Assembly: GCA_016717595.1 (NCBI GenBank)
Contig: JADKFE010000076.1
Span: 1 to 21,292, forward strand
DNA from: Deltaproteobacteria bacterium
GTDB taxonomy: Bacteria; Myxococcota_A; UBA796; CAJQPC01
DNA length: 21,292 bases
Direction: 5' to 3'
In this document: positions 8,576 to 17,276 of the stretch, piece after piece
Numbering within the stretch: position 1 is the first letter of the stretch
Layout: every line of letters starts with the position of its first letter
Made by a program: the position numbers and the translations under genes
The notes under the pieces: generated by a model
Told to the model about the DNA's origin: nothing
Database searches by the model: none
The model's input: only the letters and a program-made list of their open reading frames with translations

Positions 8576-9874
8576 ATGGACAAGATCATCATCGACGGCG
8601 GCAAGCCCTTGCGCGGCGTCGTGCCCATCGGCGGCGCAAAGAACGCCACCTTGCCGATTCTTGTGGCCACCCTCGTCGCCCCCGGGGAGCACCGCCTCGC
8701 CCGGGTGCCCGACCTCGCGGACGTCGGCTCGATGCTGTCGTTGTTGGGGCGCATCGGCTGCCCCAGCCTCGGCCACGCGGGCCTCGTCTCCGTAGACACC
8801 ACCCGGGTCATCTACAACGAGGCGCCCTACGACCTCGTCCGCAAGATGCGCGCCTCGGTGCTCGCGCTGGGCCCGCTCCTCGCCCGCTGCGGTGAGGCCC
8901 ACGTCTCTCTGCCCGGCGGCTGCGCCATCGGCGTGCGCCCCATCGACCAGCACCTCAAGGGCTTAGAGGCGCTCGGCTGCCAGTTTGAGCTCTCCGGCGG
9001 CTACGTTCACGGCAAGGTCGAGAAGCTCACCGGCGGCCGCGTACGTTTTGACATGCCCACGGTGACCGGCACCGAGAACGTGCTCATGGCCGCGGTGCTC
9101 GCCCAAGGCGAGTCGGTCTTTGAGAACGCCGCCCGCGAGCCGGAGATCGTCGATCTTGTGCGGTTTCTGCGCTCGTTGGGCGCGATCATCGAGGGCGAAG
9201 GCACGTCCACCCTGCACGTTCAGGGCGTGGCCTCGCTCACCCCGGCGAAGGCGCCCTACGGAATCCTCCCCGATCGGGTCGAGGCCGGCACCTACCTCGT
9301 CGCCGGGGCGATCACCGGCGGCGACATCACGATCCAGGGCGTGAACCCCGGCGATCTCAGCGCGGTGCTCGACGCGCTCCTCTCCGCGGGCTGCACGATT
9401 GACGTGGGCGACGACACCGTGCGGGTGCGCCGCGAGGGCCCCGTGCGCACGGTGAACGTCACCACCGAGCCCCACCCGGGCTTCCCCACGGACATGCAGG
9501 CCCAGCTCATGGCGCTTCTGTGCCTGGCCCAGGGCGAGAGCGAGATCCGCGAGACGATCTTCGAGAACCGCTTCATGCACGTCCCCGAGCTGCAGCGCCT
9601 GGGCGCGAACATCGACGTCTTCGGCAACCTCGCCCGCACCAAAGGGGTGCGCCAGCTCACCGGCGCCACGGTCATGGCCACGGACCTGCGCGCCTCGGCC
9701 TCCCTAGTGCTCGCGGGCCTCGCCGCCCGGGGCCGCACCGAGGTGCTGCGGCTCTACCACCTCGATCGGGGGTACGAGCGCCTCGTCGAGAAGCTCCAGG
9801 CCGTCGGCGCCCAGGTGGCCCGAGTGGGCGACGATCCCCGCGAGCGCGCCGGACAGCCCGGCGCCGCCGCCTAA
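8576..9874 (+). CDS. murA: UDP-N-acetylglucosamine 1-carboxyvinyltransferase
   Basis: A 432-residue MurA of normal length. It transfers enolpyruvate from PEP to UDP-GlcNAc, the first committed step of peptidoglycan synthesis, in the cytoplasm. Seen directly: the N-terminal MDKIIIDGGKPLRG strand; Lys22 and Asn23 in GGAKNA, which bind substrate in the family; the fosfomycin-target Cys116 in LPGGCAIGVRPIDQH; a typical TGTENVLMAA stretch; and FPTDMQAQ in the C-terminal half. The Cys form, not the fosfomycin-resistant Asp form, is present. The start is fixed by AGGAG 6 nt upstream of ATG. It is the first gene of the operon, with only 17 nt to dnaG. Linkage of murA to dnaG-rpoD is not the usual arrangement in E. 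coli, where rpsU precedes dnaG. Confidence 0.98.
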   Translation: MDKIIIDGGKPLRGVVPIGGAKNATLPILVATLVAPGEHRLARVPDLADVGSMLSLLGRIGCPSLGHAGLVSVDTTRVIYNEAPYDLVRKMRASVLALGPLLARCGEAHVSLPGGCAIGVRPIDQHLKGLEALGCQFELSGGYVHGKVEKLTGGRVRFDMPTVTGTENVLMAAVLAQGESVFENAAREPEIVDLVRFLRSLGAIIEGEGTSTLHVQGVASLTPAKAPYGILPDRVEAGTYLVAGAITGGDITIQGVNPGDLSAVLDALLSAGCTIDVGDDTVRVRREGPVRTVNVTTEPHPGFPTDMQAQLMALLCLAQGESEIRETIFENRFMHVPELQRLGANIDVFGNLARTKGVRQLTGATVMATDLRASASLVLAGLAARGRTEVLRLYHLDRGYERLVEKLQAVGAQVARVGDDPRERAGQPGAAA

Positions 9875-9891
9875 GTTAAGACCGAGGGCGA

Positions 9892-11661
9892 ATGCAGATC
9901 CCCCGCGCCCTCATCGACGAGATCCGCGAGCGCACCGACATCGCTGAGGTGATCGGCCAGGCCGTCACCTTACGCAGCCAGGGCGGGCGCAGCGTCGGGC
10001 TCTGCCCCTTCCACCAAGAAAAAAGCCCCAGCTTCCACGTCCTTCGCGACAAGCAGATCTACCACTGCTTCGGCTGCAAAGAGTCCGGCGACGTCTTCAC
10101 CTTCTTGATGAAGACCCAAGGCCTGAGCTTCACCGAGGCCGTGAAGGAGCTCGCGGGCCCGGCGGGCATCACCCTTGAGGAGCGCCAGCTCGACCCCAAA
10201 GAGCGGGCGAAGATGCAGGCCCGGGCGAGCCTTCACGACGCCTGCGCCTTCGCCGCCGAGTGGTTCCACACGAACCTCCTGAGCCGCCCCGAAGGCCTCG
10301 CCGCCCGTGAGGCCCTCAAGGCCCGGGGCTGCGGCGTGGAGACCTGGAAACGGTTCCGCCTGGGCTACGCCCCCGACCGCTGGACGGGCCTGCTCGACCA
10401 CCTCCAGAGCCGCGGTGTGCCCCCAGAGCTGGCGATCCGCGCCGGCCTCGCCCGCAAGAACGAGCAGCGGGGCAGCGCGTACGACTTCTTCCGCGATCGC
10501 CTGATGATCCCGATCCTCGATCGGCGGGATCGCCCGATCGCGTTCGGCGGGCGGATCCTCTCGGGCGAGGGGCCGAAGTACATCAACTCCTCCGAGACCG
10601 AGATCTACGAGAAGTCGAGCACACTCTACGGCTTGTCGCTTGGCCGGGCGGCGATTCAGCGCAAAGACCGGGTGATCGTCGTCGAGGGGTACTTCGACGC
10701 GATCTCTTTGGCCCAGGCGGGCTTTGAGGAGGTCGTCGCCACCTGCGGCACGGCGCTCACCGAGGGCCACCTCGAGCAGATCCGCCGCCTCACCACCACG
10801 GTCATCGCGCTCTTCGACACCGATGAGGCCGGAAAACGCGCCGCCGAGCGCGCCTTGCCGATGTTTTTGGGCGTCGGCGTGGAGCCCCGGCACTTAGAGC
10901 TCCCCGGCGCCAAAGACCCCGACGAGTACGTGCAGAAGAACGGCGCCGCGGCCTTTGAGCAGCGCCTCAGCTCGGCGCGGTCCTTGGTGGAGGTCGTCAT
11001 CGGCTGGTCGGCCCAGCGCCACGGCTCCACCCCCGCCGGTCGCCAGCGCTCGGTCACCGAGATCCTCCCCTTGTTGCTCCAGATGCCGCCGATTCAGCGC
11101 GAGGCGGCGGTGGCCAGGGCGGCGGGGCTCTTGGGTGTGGGGGAGCTCGCCCTGCGTGAGCTCATCGGGCGTCGACGCGATGAGCCAGCCCGCCCGGCTG
11201 GGGTCAAGCCAAGATTTGTGGGCAACGCAGAGCTAAACCGGCTGTTGTGGCTGCTCATCCATTTCCCCCAAGAGACCGCCCCGGTGCTCTTGGCCATCCC
11301 CGATCCCCAGATCGTCACCGATCACCCCGAGGTGGGCTTCGTGATCCACCAGCTCCTCGACGGCGTATCGTTGGCGTCCCTCCGCGAAGACCTCGCGGAC
11401 ATCGACGTCAAGCGCCTCCTGGGGGACATCGCCATGCGGGAGGGCCTGTGTGATCGGGAGCGCGCGGCGACGATGGCGGCGCAGATCGTCGCCCGGCTAG
11501 AGGGCAAGGCGGTCAACGAGAGGCTCTCTGCGCTCCAGCGTGAACTTTCGGCTTGCGACCCGACCCTTGACAGGCCACGTTATCTTGCTTTGCTGTCAGA
11601 GCAGCAGGAGATGGTTCGACGAAAGCAGGAGCTCGTTCGAATCACTGGTCCCATGCGCTGA
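9892..11661 (+). CDS. dnaG: DNA primase
   Basis: A 589-residue DnaG of normal length. It makes RNA primers for lagging-strand synthesis and interacts with the DnaB helicase. Domains: an N-terminal CHC2 zinc-binding domain with C38, H41, C59 and C62 (LCPFHQEKSPSFH then YHCFGCKESGDVF); a catalytic core with the family motif YINSSETEIYEKSSTLYGL; a TOPRIM fold with the glutamate in EGYFDA (E265) and the metal-binding DTD at 309-311 (FDTDEAGKRAA); and a less conserved helical C-terminus (about 430-589) in the position of the helicase-binding domain. GAGGG lies just before ATG at 9892. Near its 3' end is a TTGACA within a patch of A/T-ending codons that may promote rpoD separately. Confidence 0.98.
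   Translation: MQIPRALIDEIRERTDIAEVIGQAVTLRSQGGRSVGLCPFHQEKSPSFHVLRDKQIYHCFGCKESGDVFTFLMKTQGLSFTEAVKELAGPAGITLEERQLDPKERAKMQARASLHDACAFAAEWFHTNLLSRPEGLAAREALKARGCGVETWKRFRLGYAPDRWTGLLDHLQSRGVPPELAIRAGLARKNEQRGSAYDFFRDRLMIPILDRRDRPIAFGGRILSGEGPKYINSSETEIYEKSSTLYGLSLGRAAIQRKDRVIVVEGYFDAISLAQAGFEEVVATCGTALTEGHLEQIRRLTTTVIALFDTDEAGKRAAERALPMFLGVGVEPRHLELPGAKDPDEYVQKNGAAAFEQRLSSARSLVEVVIGWSAQRHGSTPAGRQRSVTEILPLLLQMPPIQREAAVARAAGLLGVGELALRELIGRRRDEPARPAGVKPRFVGNAELNRLLWLLIHFPQETAPVLLAIPDPQIVTDHPEVGFVIHQLLDGVSLASLREDLADIDVKRLLGDIAMREGLCDRERAATMAAQIVARLEGKAVNERLSALQRELSACDPTLDRPRYLALLSEQQEMVRRKQELVRITGPMR
11567..11595 (+). promoter_or_regulatory. Possible internal rpoD promoter inside the dnaG 3' end
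   Basis: A perfect TTGACA at 11567-11572 falls in a stretch of dnaG where several consecutive codons end in A or T (CCA CGT TAT CTT GCT TTG), unlike the rest of the gene. The best -10 at 16-18 bp is weak (TTTGCT or TTGCTG). In E. coli a heat-shock promoter for rpoD lies inside dnaG, so an internal promoter is biologically plausible, but here it rests mainly on the -35 match. Confidence 0.3.
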
Positions 11662-11662
11662 C

Positions 11663-11675
11663 GGGGCGAGGCCCC
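11663..11675 (+). other. Small stem-loop between dnaG and rpoD
   Basis: GGGGC-GAG-GCCCC forms a perfect 5-bp GC hairpin with a 3-nt loop just after the dnaG stop. There is no U tract, so it is not an intrinsic terminator. The dnaG-rpoD junction in E. coli is an mRNA processing point, and this hairpin could mark or protect a similar end (inference). Confidence 0.35.
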
Positions 11676-11703
11676 TGAACCCGATGCCACCAAAGGACTC
11701 TGG

Positions 11704-13420
<1,717 letters not shown>

Positions 13421-13425
<5 letters not shown>

Positions 13426-13440
13426 CCGCCGCCGGTCAGC
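13421..13440 (+). other. Stem-loop at the rpoD stop codon
   Basis: An 8-bp perfect inverted repeat (GCTGACCG / CGGTCAGC, 4-nt loop) that includes the rpoD TGA. No U run follows, so it is more likely an RNA 3'-end stabiliser or processing structure than a terminator; transcription probably continues into the tRNA 26 nt further on. Confidence 0.45.
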
Positions 13441-13465
13441 GCCTTCCGGCGCCGGATGCGCGTCT

Positions 13466-13538
13466 GGGCCTATAGCTCAGCGGTCAGAGCACCCGGCTCA
13501 TACCCGGAGTGTCCCAGGTTCAAATCCTGGTGGGCCCA
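13466..13538 (+). tRNA. tRNA with CAT anticodon (tRNA-Ile2 or elongator tRNA-Met)
   Basis: A 73-nt cloverleaf folds fully. The acceptor stem GGGCCTA/TGGGCCC has one G-U pair; the D arm is GCTC/GAGC; the anticodon loop is CTCATAC with CAT at 34-36; the T arm CCAGG-TTCAAAT-CCTGG is perfect; the discriminator is A73. CCA is not encoded. The anticodon stem has four pairs plus a C27-A43 mismatch. C4-G69 and C5-G68 are present, the pairs reported as recognition elements for the lysidine synthetase TilS on E. coli tRNA-Ile2, which favours the isoleucine AUA reader. It is not initiator tRNA, because the anticodon stem lacks the three G-C pairs typical of initiators. In E. coli the tRNA-Ile2 gene ileX also lies near rpoD. 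Confidence 0.92.
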
Positions 13539-13547
13539 TCCTAAAAC

Positions 13548-13585
13548 GCCCGCCTCCTGATGCGTCAGGGGGCGGGCTTTGTTTT
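13548..13585. terminator. Intrinsic terminator, probably bidirectional
   Basis: A 13-bp stem (GCCCGCCTCCTGA / TCAGGGGGCGGGC, one G-U) with a TGCG loop is followed by TTTGTTTT at 13578-13585. This is the strongest terminator in the window and ends the murA-dnaG-rpoD-tRNA transcript. Read on the minus strand it is followed by GTTTTA, so it can also stop transcription of the small minus-strand genes that end at 13598. Confidence 0.9.
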
Positions 13586-13597
13586 GGGGGAGGGCGC

Positions 13598-13978
13598 TCA
13601 GTACAAGACGAGAGGAGAGACCCGAACCCGGCAGACCTGCTCTGCGCGCGGCGCCTTCAGGCAGGCCTCCACGACGGCGCCAAGGGTTGTCTCCGTCACC
13701 GCGAGGACCTCCTCGCCGAGCGCGCGCTCGGAGCCCACCCATTCAAGCTCCAGGGCCCGAACCGCCAAGAAGCCCCAGCGCAGCGGGAGCCCCGGCCACT
13801 CGGGGACATGAAGGGTGACGTAGCCCCTTCGCGGCTTGCCCATCAACATCGATTCGACGGAGGTCATCGTCGCGTCGAGCGGTGACTGGATCGGCTGGGG
13901 TCGCCACATCTCCGTCAGCAGGGGGAGGTCTTCTTTGGCGCGACCGCTCCGGCGAAGGTCGCTGGCTCGCCCGCTCAT
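13598..13978 (-). CDS. Small protein of unknown function (126 aa)
   Basis: I do not recognise this protein. Its start ATG overlaps the TGA of the upstream small reading frame as ATGA (13975-13978), a typical coupling arrangement, which supports both frames and compensates for the lack of a clear Shine-Dalgarno. The N-terminus is basic; the middle is hydrophobic-mixed (YVTLHVPEWPGLPLRWGF) and looks like strands; the C-terminus has ETTLGAVVEACLKAP, probably a helix, then CRVRVSPLVLY. No signal peptide or membrane segment is evident. It ends only 13 nt before the shared terminator. Codon third positions are GC-rich as in the neighbours. Confidence 0.6.
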   Translation of the reverse strand: MSGRASDLRRSGRAKEDLPLLTEMWRPQPIQSPLDATMTSVESMLMGKPRRGYVTLHVPEWPGLPLRWGFLAVRALELEWVGSERALGEEVLAVTETTLGAVVEACLKAPRAEQVCRVRVSPLVLY

Positions 13979-14212
13979 GAGCGAGCGGTGACGCCGCTGG
14001 GGAGCTCACGCCCCAGGCGCAGGCCGCCCAGGCGCCGCCAGCCATGCGGGATCCTCGCCGTCGGCGCCACGGCCCCAAGGTCACGCTCAGCCTGCGAGCG
14101 CCGCCGCGGCAGGGGGGTCGGTCCAGCCGGTGTTGAGGCTCTGGACGACGTCTTTGAGCGCCCCAGCGTTGAAGGCGACAAACGCGCTCCTCCCCGCGCC
14201 CGTCAAAGGCAC
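13975..14212 (-). pseudogene. Small frameshifted reading frame (unknown)
   Basis: Two open segments in different frames read like one protein. Segment 1 starts at GTG 14212 (VPLTGAGRSAFVAFNAGALK, then DVVQSLNTGWTDPP) and hits a stop at 14087-14089. Segment 2, in another frame, reads QAERDLGAVAPTARIPHGWR and ends at TGA 13975-13977, overlapping the next ATG. The switch can be placed in the C6 run (plus-strand G6, 14112-14117), a common indel site; a one-base change there would restore a protein of about 80 residues. Both segments have strongly GC-rich third positions in their own frame. No family recognised. It could be a true mutation, a sequencing error, or two separate tiny ORFs. Confidence 0.45.
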
Positions 14213-14225
14213 ACGGAGCCAGCGC

Positions 14226-14480
14226 TCACCGGCTCGGGCGCCACAACGCCACGAGGGCGCCGACGAAGACGCTCAGGGTGAGGCCGATGAGCAGCAGCTC
14301 ACAGCTCCGCCGCCCGATGACCCCGAGGAAGGCCATCGCCTCGTCGCTGCTCCCCGAGAGCATCGCCACCGTCGCCCAGGTCGTGAACAGGGCGCCGCCA
14401 ATGAGCACGACGCTTTGGGGCAGGCACCACAGCGCCGGGTGGGTCAGGCCTCGGCGGCGGAGGGTCACGATCAACACCAA
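14226..14480 (-). CDS. Small membrane protein, two predicted TM helices
   Basis: Up to 84 residues with two hydrophobic helices (SVVLIGGALFTTWATVAM and LLLIGLTLSVFVGALVALW) joined by a short Ser/Asp/Glu turn. A hairpin membrane topology is therefore likely, with a basic N-terminus and basic C-terminus on the cytoplasmic side. The start is uncertain: TTG 14480, GTG 14477 and TTG 14474 are all in frame and none has a good Shine-Dalgarno; TAGGAG upstream is better spaced for a CTG codon at 14513. It is followed 13 nt later by the next minus-strand frame. The layout faintly resembles small MotA/TolQ/ExbB-like segments but is far too short; no family is assigned. Confidence 0.55.
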   Translation of the reverse strand: MVLIVTLRRRGLTHPALWCLPQSVVLIGGALFTTWATVAMLSGSSDEAMAFLGVIGRRSCELLLIGLTLSVFVGALVALWRPSR

Positions 14481-14531
14481 CCACGGGCGCTGAGCACCAG
14501 GGGATCCCAGCAGGGATCACTCCTAGGGTAG

Positions 14532-14559
14532 AGGCTACCACAGCGGGGGCCGCTCGCAA
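14532..14559 (-). promoter_or_regulatory. Weak promoter candidate for the small minus-strand genes
   Basis: On the minus strand TTGCGA (14559-14554), 16 bp, then TAGCCT (14537-14532). Both hexamers are only partial matches. Position is suitable for the gene reading left from about 14480-14513 and lies back to back with the antitoxin operator. Confidence 0.25.
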
Positions 14560-14570
14560 GAGACAGGTGT

Positions 14571-14616
14571 GTTTAGGTCGTTTAGGGTTGCGTTTGGGTC
14601 GTTTAGGAGCTACGCT
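14571..14616 (+). promoter_or_regulatory. Antitoxin operator (four GTTTRGG heptamers) and overlapping promoter
   Basis: GTTTAGG occurs at 14571, 14580 and 14601, and GTTTGGG at 14592, all on the same strand. Two 16-bp units (14571-14586 and 14592-14607) differ at one base and repeat with a 21-bp period, about two turns of B-DNA. TTGCGT at 14588-14593 and TACGCT at 14611-14616 with a 17-bp spacer could be the promoter inside this array. The simplest reading is autoregulation by the HTH antitoxin encoded directly downstream. Confidence 0.62.
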
Positions 14617-14633
14617 TGGGCCTGGAGGACATC

Positions 14634-15119
14634 ATGACTTCCCTCTTCCCAACCAGCTCGCTCAATCTCCTCAAGATTCAGACGCCGCCCTCCGAGGTCG
14701 CGTCGCTCGCATCGCTCTACGCCTCCTCCACGGGCATGCTCAGCGAGGGCCCGTCGCAGATGTACGGCCCCCCGCCCGGCCAGATGCAGATCACGATCCC
14801 CACCTTCCTCGCGATGCCGATCGCGCAGATGATCCAGCTTCTCGTTCAAGGCGAGACGCTCCACGTCGTCACCGAGGACGCGCTCTTGACCACGCAGCAG
14901 GCCGCTGATCTGCTCGGCGTCTCTCGGCAGCACCTCGTGCGGGTGCTCGACGCCGGGCAGCTCCCGTTCTCACGCACAGGCACCCACCGGCGTGTGCGCG
15001 CCGTCGATGTCCTTGAGCTTAAGCGCCGCCGTGACCGGACCCGTCAGGCCCTCAAAAACCTCACCCAGCTCTCCCAAGAGGTCGGCGGCTACGGCGAGAT
15101 GGACCGGACCGATGAGTGA
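14634..15119 (+). CDS. Excisionase-type HTH antitoxin of a PIN-domain toxin pair
   Basis: 161 residues. ATG 14634 is chosen over the in-frame TTG 14616 because GGAGG sits 5 nt before it. The C-terminal half is a classic excisionase/MerR-like winged HTH: LLTTQQAADLLGVSRQHLVR, then LPFSRTGTHRRVRAVDVLEL and a Lys/Arg-rich helix (KRRRDRTRQALKNL). The N-terminal half (about 1-85) is of the kind found in antitoxins that precede COG1569-like PIN toxins and probably folds onto the toxin. It overlaps the toxin start by four bases (GTGA), which is typical of such pairs. Because the toxin is now truncated, this is an orphan antitoxin; it may still repress the operator upstream. Confidence 0.83.
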   Translation: MTSLFPTSSLNLLKIQTPPSEVASLASLYASSTGMLSEGPSQMYGPPPGQMQITIPTFLAMPIAQMIQLLVQGETLHVVTEDALLTTQQAADLLGVSRQHLVRVLDAGQLPFSRTGTHRRVRAVDVLELKRRRDRTRQALKNLTQLSQEVGGYGEMDRTDE

Positions 15120-15382
15120 TCCGCATCACGCCCTCGACCTCGGCGCTGCTTGACGCCAACGTCCTCTACCCGTTCACGCTTCGCGACACGCTGCTGCGCA
15201 TCGCTGAAGAGGGCTTCTACCAGCCGCGCTGGACGGACGAGATCCTGGATGAGGTGGCGCGGAACCTCCTCAAGAACCTCCAGGTGACGCCCGCCCAGGC
15301 CCGCCGCCTCACCGAGCAGATGAACCTGGCGTTCCCCGCCGCGCGGGTGGAGGGTTACACTGCGAAGCCTTGCAGCCGATAG
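15116..15382 (+). pseudogene. Truncated PIN-domain ribonuclease toxin
   Basis: The start is GTG 15116, overlapping the antitoxin stop as GTGA. The first 80 residues are an ordinary PIN toxin N-terminus: LLDANVLYPFTLRDTLLRIA with catalytic D13, then RWTDEILDEVARNLL with E46. Sequence homology to the fold appears to end at about AFPAARVEGY (near 15357); eight unrelated residues follow to TAG. The second half of the family, which normally brings the remaining catalytic acidic residues (the usual D-D-R-H-V and F-N-L-x-D-F regions), is missing, so the product should be inactive. The break coincides with the start of lower-GC DNA, suggesting that insertion or deletion of foreign DNA removed it. Confidence 0.82.
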
Positions 15383-15427
15383 ATGACTGACACCGGCCAC
15401 TGTTCTCGGACAAGTCGAGGAACTTCC

Positions 15428-16472
15428 ATGCTTCAAATAGTCACGGGTCGCTTCTTCGGCGACTGCGAGAGATTCATCAGCAAGCAGAGCGCTGATCTGG
15501 TCGGGGTCGCTCCGGTTGGAGATTGCGCTCAAGGGGGAGGTCAGCCCGTGGAGCGATGGGCGCACGTTTTCGTACAAGTTGCACTTCGACAATGGCCTAC
15601 CGATTCCACCGGGAGGGCCTCGTCCTGGGACCGTTTACGCGTGCGGTGAGGCAGAAGCCGCAGAACAGTTCAAATGGCTGTTGCAAGTTGCGACTGAGCG
15701 ACTCTGGGCAAGAGATGCCGAGTCGGTTCTGCGGGTCAAGAGAATGCGGCGTTACCCGTTGCCTGAATTAGTCCGCGAAGACGAGGTTGATGTCGACGCA
15801 ACACAGGCATTCCTTGCGAACGCTTTGGCACTACCGAGGACCAAATACCAGAGGGTAGTCGCCGCTGCCAAGGCGCTTGATGAAGCTATCAGGGCATCAG
15901 AGTTCAACTATGACGCTGCTTTTGCACACGCCATCTTCGCCATCGAGTCACTTGTACCGGAGAACGACGGCGCGCTCAGGTGGGAAGAGTACCCCCAAAA
16001 CACACGGGACTCACTCGACGCGGCGCTGAACCGGGCGCCTTGGATATCGCTAGACGGTCGGGGCATACTCTTGCCGACTCACGCTCAAGGCCACGGCCAG
16101 ATTCCTCAAATTCGTAGAGGGCAATTTGACCGCGACCTACTTCAATCGACCAGATGCTGTGCCCCGTTCGCATTTGCGTCAGGTACTTCGCAATGCCTAT
16201 TCGCCCGCTCTATGTTCACGCCCCTCAAATCCACCAGCAATCCCTCGCCGTTCGGGTTTCAGTATCCCTTGTTCTGGCGAGAGGGTGATCCGCACCTCAC
16301 CCTTCAAGGTGCGACGACGATGGCATTCGAGTTAATCCAGCGCTTCACCCACGAGGCCACACCTGGGGGAGTCTGGGTGCGCTGGCGAGATGTCCTTCCG
16401 GGCGGCGTGAATTTGCGATGGTCATACGAATACTGCCCACACCAAAGATTCAGTGAGACAAAGATTCGCTGA
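15428..16472 (+). pseudogene. Decayed HEPN-like gene with several frameshifts
   Basis: GAGGA 6 nt before ATG 15428 gives a good start (MLQIVTGRFFGDCERF). The coding signal then jumps frames: from about 15490 another frame reads ALIWSGSLRLEIALKGEV on to HFDNGLPIPPG and AHAIFAIESLVPENDG; from about 16054 a third reads LKATARFLKFVEGNLTATYF and LRQVLRNAYS; from 16202 the next reads RPLYVHAPQIHQQSLAVRV; then REGDPHLTLQGATTMAFELI ends at TGA 16470-16472. The RxxxVH-like element after a long helix resembles the HEPN RNase signature seen in ApeA/abortive-infection type proteins. That assignment is tentative. Base composition is visibly less GC-rich than the neighbours, and third positions contain many A/T, consistent with transfer followed by decay. 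Not functional as read. Confidence 0.65.
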
Positions 16473-17018
16473 CGTCGCAGAGCATATTTTGAATGAGTTT
16501 CTCTCCCCGTCCCCCAAACTCCTTGATCTTGAGCCAGCTATCAAAGAAGCCAGTAGACTCTTGCTACAGAGTCCCAAAGACGTTCGGCCAACCATCTTGG
16601 CTCTGGTGGCGCTTTGGGGAATGGTGTATGGCGAGCACAGCGACTGACTTTCTGCGTACGCATCGCGCACTGTTCGAGAGCTCACCCCAGAGATCGCCGT
16701 GGTCCACGTTCTACAACCAGGCTTTGCCTTGGTCAGGAGCAGACGCCGACCAAATGTGGACCAGATACATCAAGAAATCGTTATGGCCAGAGCCAAAAAT
16801 TTGCTCCTCACCAGAATCTTGAAACCGCATGCGCCGCCATCGCGAACATACACCTCGCAGCCGGTGACGCGCCAAGGTTCCTGAAGGTCGCCGGAGAACT
16901 CGCAGACGAGTGTAGTTCTCGCCCAAATGTTCGCGCCTACGTTCTTGATGCACGCACTACGGGATCCGCGCTCGATGTACTAAAACTCCTGGGCATTCAG
17001 CAAGACCCTAACGAGTGA
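16453..17018 (+). pseudogene. Decayed continuation or second accessory gene (unknown)
   Basis: Three consecutive open segments in different frames fit one protein. The first (from GTG 16453) reads RQRFADVAEHILNEFLSPSP and KDVRPTILALVALWGMVYGE; the second (about 16645-16795) reads DFLRTHRALFESSPQRSPWS and MWTRYIKKSLWPEP; the third (about 16810-17018) reads NLETACAAIANIHLAAGDAP and VLDARTTGSALDVLKLLGIQ, ending at TGA. It is mostly helical. Whether it was the 3' part of the HEPN-like gene or a separate partner overlapping it is unclear. Same lower-GC composition. I do not recognise a family. Confidence 0.5.
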
Positions 17019-17276
17019 CGACGCAAGCCGCTTCAACCCACTTAAAACGAGCGCACCGCACACTCCCAGACTCCCGGGGCGAGGTTGCCCTCACCCCCTA
17101 CCGACCCACTGAGGCGAAATGACCACCAGGGCTGATCATCGGAGCCATCAATAGGTCGTCTGGCCCGCCGTCCGGCTTTGGCTTTTTGATATCGAAGCGG
17201 CGCGCCACCCCCAAAGCCCACGCCAGCCGCCGCCGCCCGCGTTACGCTCTCCCGCTCCTCCGCTCCCCAGTGAACC
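17019..17276. other. Non-coding interval between decayed island and AgmX-like gene
   Basis: 258 bp with no credible gene. Composition changes back to GC-rich across it, so it probably holds the right boundary of the accessory island. A long minus-strand frame covers it, but that frame is the antisense of the next gene. No promoter with both hexamers was found for the gene at 17277. Confidence 0.5.

Noticed and set aside
15089..15592. Minus-strand frame of 167 codons across the PIN/HEPN junction
   Set aside because: It spans a junction of unrelated DNA, is antisense to the PIN remnant and has no recognisable features.
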